NCBI RefSeq assembly: GCF_932294415.1
Contig: NC_065535.1
Span: forward strand, 86,754,862 to 86,818,861
Origin: Quercus robur
Lineage: Eukaryota; Streptophyta; Magnoliopsida; Fagales; Fagaceae
DNA: 64,000 bases
Direction of reading: 5' to 3'
In this document: positions 60,401-64,000 of the stretch, one piece after another
Layout: each line of letters begins with the position of its first letter
Position numbering within the stretch: the stretch's first letter is position 1
Program-made: the position numbers and the translations under genes
Notes under the pieces: model-generated
The model's input: the letters and a program-made list of their open reading frames with translations, nothing else
Told to the model about the DNA's origin: nothing
Database searches by the model: none

Positions 60401-61610
60401 CTTTCTTTCTTCAAGTTAATTTTGCAATAAAACCAAAGCAAATAATATTGCTTTGACTGTACAGTTATCACTACAGACTGGCACAAACATTTTGACAAAC
60501 ACCTACTGTGCATAACTATAAACTATCACAGAAAGTTCTAAATTTCAGATAATTTACCCCCCATATAAACAATTAGCATCTTCCCAAATAATAGGAATTC
60601 AATCTTAACAGCCAACATGAAAAACTTCAAAACCACAACCCAAAATGTCATTGAAAAAATCAACACAAATATGACTGAATATTTACACACCTCACTGGCA
60701 GTGGCCACGAAATGAAGTAAATATTTTTCAATTTCGTTTTTCCAATGGTTTTAATTTATTGTTGTATCGGTGTGATGCCACGATTTAATGTTGGGAAGTA
60801 GGAATTAAGATTACACAAGCCAAATTCGAAAAGAGAAAGAGAAGAGCAACTCACTATCGGTATGGCCGTCGCCGTCACTGGCTCACTGCCGCTTCCTGGG
60901 TTCACGATGTGAGCCGATGGTCTATCTGAGTTCAGTCGGAGTCGAGGGGTTTGGTTTAGGGAGGATTGGGTTCGTGGGGTTTGGGCTAGGGAGGTGTTAG
61001 TTCTTCGTGGTCTTTGTTTTTAGATTTTAGAATTTAGCCTGTCGTTTAGGCTAGAAATTTTTGTTTTAAGTTTATTAATAAAACGACGTAGTTTTGATGT
61101 ATGCCAGCTCTTCATTTGGTCATCACTAAAACGACGTAGTTTTGTGGCTAATTTGGCAAAAATAAAATACATTAGCATGATGATGTGTCACTTAACAGCA
61201 GAAACTAACTGTGGGGGGTGAATTGCTAACGGAACCAAACTTCAGGGTGTAAAATCAAGTTTCTGAAACTTTGGGGTGTAAAATCCAGTCGACCCCAAAC
61301 TTTAGGGGTGTAATTTGCAATTTACCTTTTTTTTTTTTTTTTTCAACAAGGAACTACGTCGACGTTCTCCTTATTTCTTTTTTTCTTCTTTTTTTGTTGT
61401 TGTAATAACAGTTTTATATTTTCTTTTACTTATGAAATTAAAATAAATAAATAAAAAAGAGCCAAAAACGACGACGTTTTGGTTAGTAAACGGCAACAAC
61501 TAACAGAAGGGTAATGGATAACTAAATTGACAAAATTTAAAACTTAAAGGACTGAAATGACAAAAGTTAAAACTTAGAGGGTCAATTTTGGATTTTTGCC
61601 AACAAATTTT
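57478..61610. repeat. Large inverted repeat (foldback), arms about 1.3 kb, spacer 0.88 kb
   Basis: The left arm (57478-59418) and right arm (60297-61610) are reverse complements along their length: GCAAATTACACCCCTGAAG versus AGGGGTGTAATTTGC, AAAACTACGTCGTTTTAGTG versus its complement, and CATGTTGGTTGTTAAG versus CTTAACAGCCAACATG. The left arm is longer because of a nested foldback element (57786-58413). The spacer (59419-60296) holds a short unrecognised frame (59520-59705) but no transposase. No flanking target duplication could be assigned, so the element type is unknown. Confidence 0.85.
57786..58413. mobile_element. Nested foldback MITE in left arm
   Basis: Present in the left arm only. 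Its own ends are inverted: AACACAAAACCTAACCCCAC, CTTCTAAGAAAACAATTAAG on the left, and CTTAATTGCATTTTCTTAG, GGGTTGGGTTTTATG on the right. The inverted repeats are about 90 bp. No target duplication was identified. Confidence 0.7.
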
Positions 61611-62961
61611 ATGTACAGTGATGGCCTTAATATATTTAAATAAATAATAAAAAGATTACACGCCACAAGTAATGGTCCTTCAAATTGTATGTCATGTTGC
61701 TTGTTATTTGAGAGTGTTAAGATTATTTACATGTATGTTTAGACACATTTCGATAGGAAAAAAAGAAAAGAAATAGATATTTCCTTTATTGTAAATTGTT
61801 CATTACAAAGACATAAGGAAAGATATTGCTATTTTTTAAACTAAAAGGAAACCTGAAAATTGACACGAGCCTTTATTAGTGTACATAGTATTGGACGGAA
61901 GTCCTATTGTGTGTGTGTATATATGTGTGTGTGTTTACCATAATTAGGATAATAAAAAAATAAGGCAAAAATCCAAAATTGACCCTCTAACTTTCAATTT
62001 TTTTTCATTTCAATCCTCTAATTTTCAGTTTTGTCATTTCAGTTCTTTAACCTTCAATTTTTGTAAATGTAGGATTTCGTTAAACCCTAGTTATGTCCTG
62101 CCATTAATTAAACCAAAACGACGTTGTTTTGACCCTTTTTTAAAAATAAATTTTGGAATTAAAAGAAAATTAAAAAAAAAAAACATTTAATCCACAATTC
62201 CATCAACGATTAAGATTCACGACACATCATCATCTCCATCTACCCACTTCATTTGCTCTTCCTTCAAAGACCTACCTAACCTCTGATTAGTTGGTTTAGT
62301 TCACCTTTGCCTCAAGCTCTCAATATGATCCATCGTAAACATTGTAGGTAGCAAATTTGTCCAACAACTTTTCTAAACACAAATACTTGTAGGATTTTAC
62401 TAACGCACAATAGTATACCATTTTTTGAAAAAGTTTTTTTGAGAATTGAAAAGGTTTTGACAGCTTTTTCAATTCCCGATAAATTTTAATAGCTTTTTCA
62501 ATGCCCTAAGAGCACACAATAGTATACCATTTTTTGAAAAAAATTTATTGAGAATTGAAATAGTTGACAATTTTATGGGGATTTTACTAACCTGTCCCCA
62601 TACTTTTATACTCTATTTGTAATTGTGTCATTTCAGGGTTTAAATTAAATAAAATCTAAAAGTGTATCATGTAATGTGGTACTATATGCATTGTTAAATC
62701 GAGAAGATAAAATCTTTACGGTAAAATACTCTTTATATTTTAAATAAAAAGTGTTAGGGGACTATAATTTGACTCCCTACAACTATTCTAAAAACAGGTC
62801 AGCATAATGTGATGTCAAATACCATAAAAGATTTGAGTGTGTCTTCCTCATTACCAATTGGTTTTGAGGTGAAATGACACAGCTCACGGTCTGACAAATA
62901 GTATCAAAGCCAAGATCATAGACTCGAGTCACTAACATAACATATGTTCATAATTACTAAC
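61611..62961. other. Non-coding; third partial copy of the inverted-repeat terminus
   Basis: At about 61963-62160 the sequence GGCAAAAATCCAAAATTGAC, then TCATTTCAG and CCAAAACGACGTTGTTTTG, repeats the outer end of the left arm at 57500-57690 in the same orientation. Kinase or transmembrane exons expected downstream of GH18 copy D were not found here. Confidence 0.55.
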
Positions 62962-64000
62962 CTGTTTTAGAGAGAGTCCAATTGTCATCAAGGCCAACTC
63001 ACCATGCAAAGTAACCAAGCAATCCCTTACTCTTGGCATACGGGACCTTAGCCAGAATACTTTTAACATGGTCATAACCAACCCAAGTTGTCCCATTGTA
63101 GCAATAATCTGAGGCAAACGTGTAGTTGAACACTGTTATGGCACCGCCTTGACCTATGATCCTGTTCCTGATATGCGTATAACCTAATGCTCCATCTGCC
63201 GTTATATCAGGACCATTAGCTGATGCTAAAAATCCATGGTTATTAGCATCTTTAAGCTTCCATGCATAGCCATAGTATGGCAAACCAAATACAATTTTTC
63301 TGGCCGGAAAACCAGTCTGAATCCAAGAACTAATCCCAGAATCTCCGCTAACCTCACTGAATGGATTGTATAATGCAGCTGGAGCTTCGGTCAGATTTGG
63401 TTTCCAAGTTGGTGCACCGAAATCAAAAGCCATTACATTTATCCAATCCAAGTTGTTTTCCATAGCCTCAGCCGGATAACTCAATGAACAAAATACCGAT
63501 GAGTAGTAGACCGCCGCAGTTAGAAGCAACTGTGGCTTGTTAGAGTTCTTGGACTCTTTTTCCACGGCTTCTCGCCACTCCTTGAAGAGTAAACCAAGGT
63601 TGGTCATGTCTGTGGTTGTGGATGGAATTCCCAGTGTAAGTCAAGGCCATGGAAGTTATAAGAACTGCCTATTGTTATTGAAGAATCAATGAATGTTTTT
63701 CGGGTACTGGCATCGCTAGCCATTGAAGACAAGGCTGAATCATCGGCGATTCCTCCAGCTATGGATAGGAGGGTCTTAAGTGAAGGGTTTTTTTGCTGCA
63801 AGGTTTGTATGAAAACTGAGAACTGGGCTGTTTTTTAGTTAGATATGTTGAGTTGGAAGGTGTTGGGATCAACAAATGCTTGGGCACACAAGAGGTGGGT
63901 GTAAAAGGTGGAGCCTATGTCGGAGAGTGGATATGCACTGTCAAAAAACCAATACGAAGATTTAACGACCTTCTTCTCATCATCTGAGAAGCAGACCTGT
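62962..64000 (-). pseudogene. GH18 (class V chitinase-like) pseudogene D, runs off the window
   Basis: Minus-strand GH18 domain entering from beyond 64000: [56 protein letters not shown], then TDMTNLGLLFKEW and YAWKLKDA, SDYCYNGTTWVGYDHV, AKSKGLLGYFAW. It is inactivated by TAA at 63835-63837, a one-base deletion just after HWEF (near 63632), and TGA after GYFAW (about 63000). The motif GLDLHWE keeps the catalytic Glu but has His for the preceding Asp. The exon ends at CAG|GTTAGT (62962), the same donor position as copies A and B, implying it too was once spliced to a TM-kinase part. Its signal peptide and start lie outside the window or are lost. Confidence 0.9.

Noticed and set aside
62962-64000. 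Calling copy D a functional chitinase because of its long open stretch at 62999-63607
   Set aside because: Two stops and a one-base deletion interrupt the domain, and the start is not visible.
1-64000. tRNA, rRNA or CRISPR features
   Set aside because: No cloverleaf, rRNA segment or spacer-repeat array was recognised; the only regular arrays are minisatellites and microsatellites.

Overview
This is a repeat-rich eudicot nuclear window. It is AT-rich, has intron-containing genes with GT-AG splice sites, and is packed with nested LTR, hAT, MULE and Harbinger elements. The repeats and the chitinase-domain kinase family resemble a woody plant, possibly Fagaceae (oak). That is recollection and was not checked. 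No tRNA, rRNA or CRISPR was seen.

The main theme is a decayed tandem cluster of minus-strand genes with a GH18 (class V chitinase-like) ectodomain, some spliced to a transmembrane segment and a Ser/Thr kinase. Copy A (15.07-20.54 kb) is a pseudogene. Copy B (28.49-32.56 kb) has seven exons that join in frame into about 761 residues, with an intact kinase core. Its GH18 catalytic DxxDxDxE motif is ruined, so it looks like a receptor with a non-enzymatic chitinase fold, as in tobacco CHRK1. Copy C (34.4-43.5 kb) is a GH18 pseudogene broken by at least three insertions, but it keeps an intact DFDWEF catalytic core. A C-terminal scrap lies at 45.3-45.5 kb. Copy D (62.96-64.0 kb and beyond) is a GH18 pseudogene running off the window. 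Flanking intergenic blocks are duplicated with the genes.

Other genes are few. An ADP/ATP-carrier-like gene (47.6-49.3 kb, minus, three exons, 410 residues) is open throughout but has lost one residue in each of its three carrier signatures. A two-exon remnant of a TBL/PC-esterase gene (9.2-10.3 kb, plus) is interrupted by a hAT element.

Mobile elements with boundaries visible in the sequence: three non-autonomous hAT elements with perfect 8-bp target duplications (1.37, 9.29 and 41.21 kb); two solo LTRs of about 3 kb from one family, each with a perfect 5-bp duplication (2.70 and 54.5 kb); a 5'-truncated LINE with a duplicated target and poly(A) (11.58 kb); a MULE-type MITE with a 9-bp duplication (14.43 kb) whose empty site survives beside copy B; a Tourist-type MITE with TTA duplication (18.86 kb); a nearly intact Copia element (35.26-40.79 kb) with one in-frame stop; and a third solo LTR (51.5 kb) whose empty site is preserved in a tandem copy. 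A 4-kb inverted repeat (57.5-61.6 kb) and a minisatellite resembling a Copia primer-binding-site region (7.2-8.0 kb) complete the picture.
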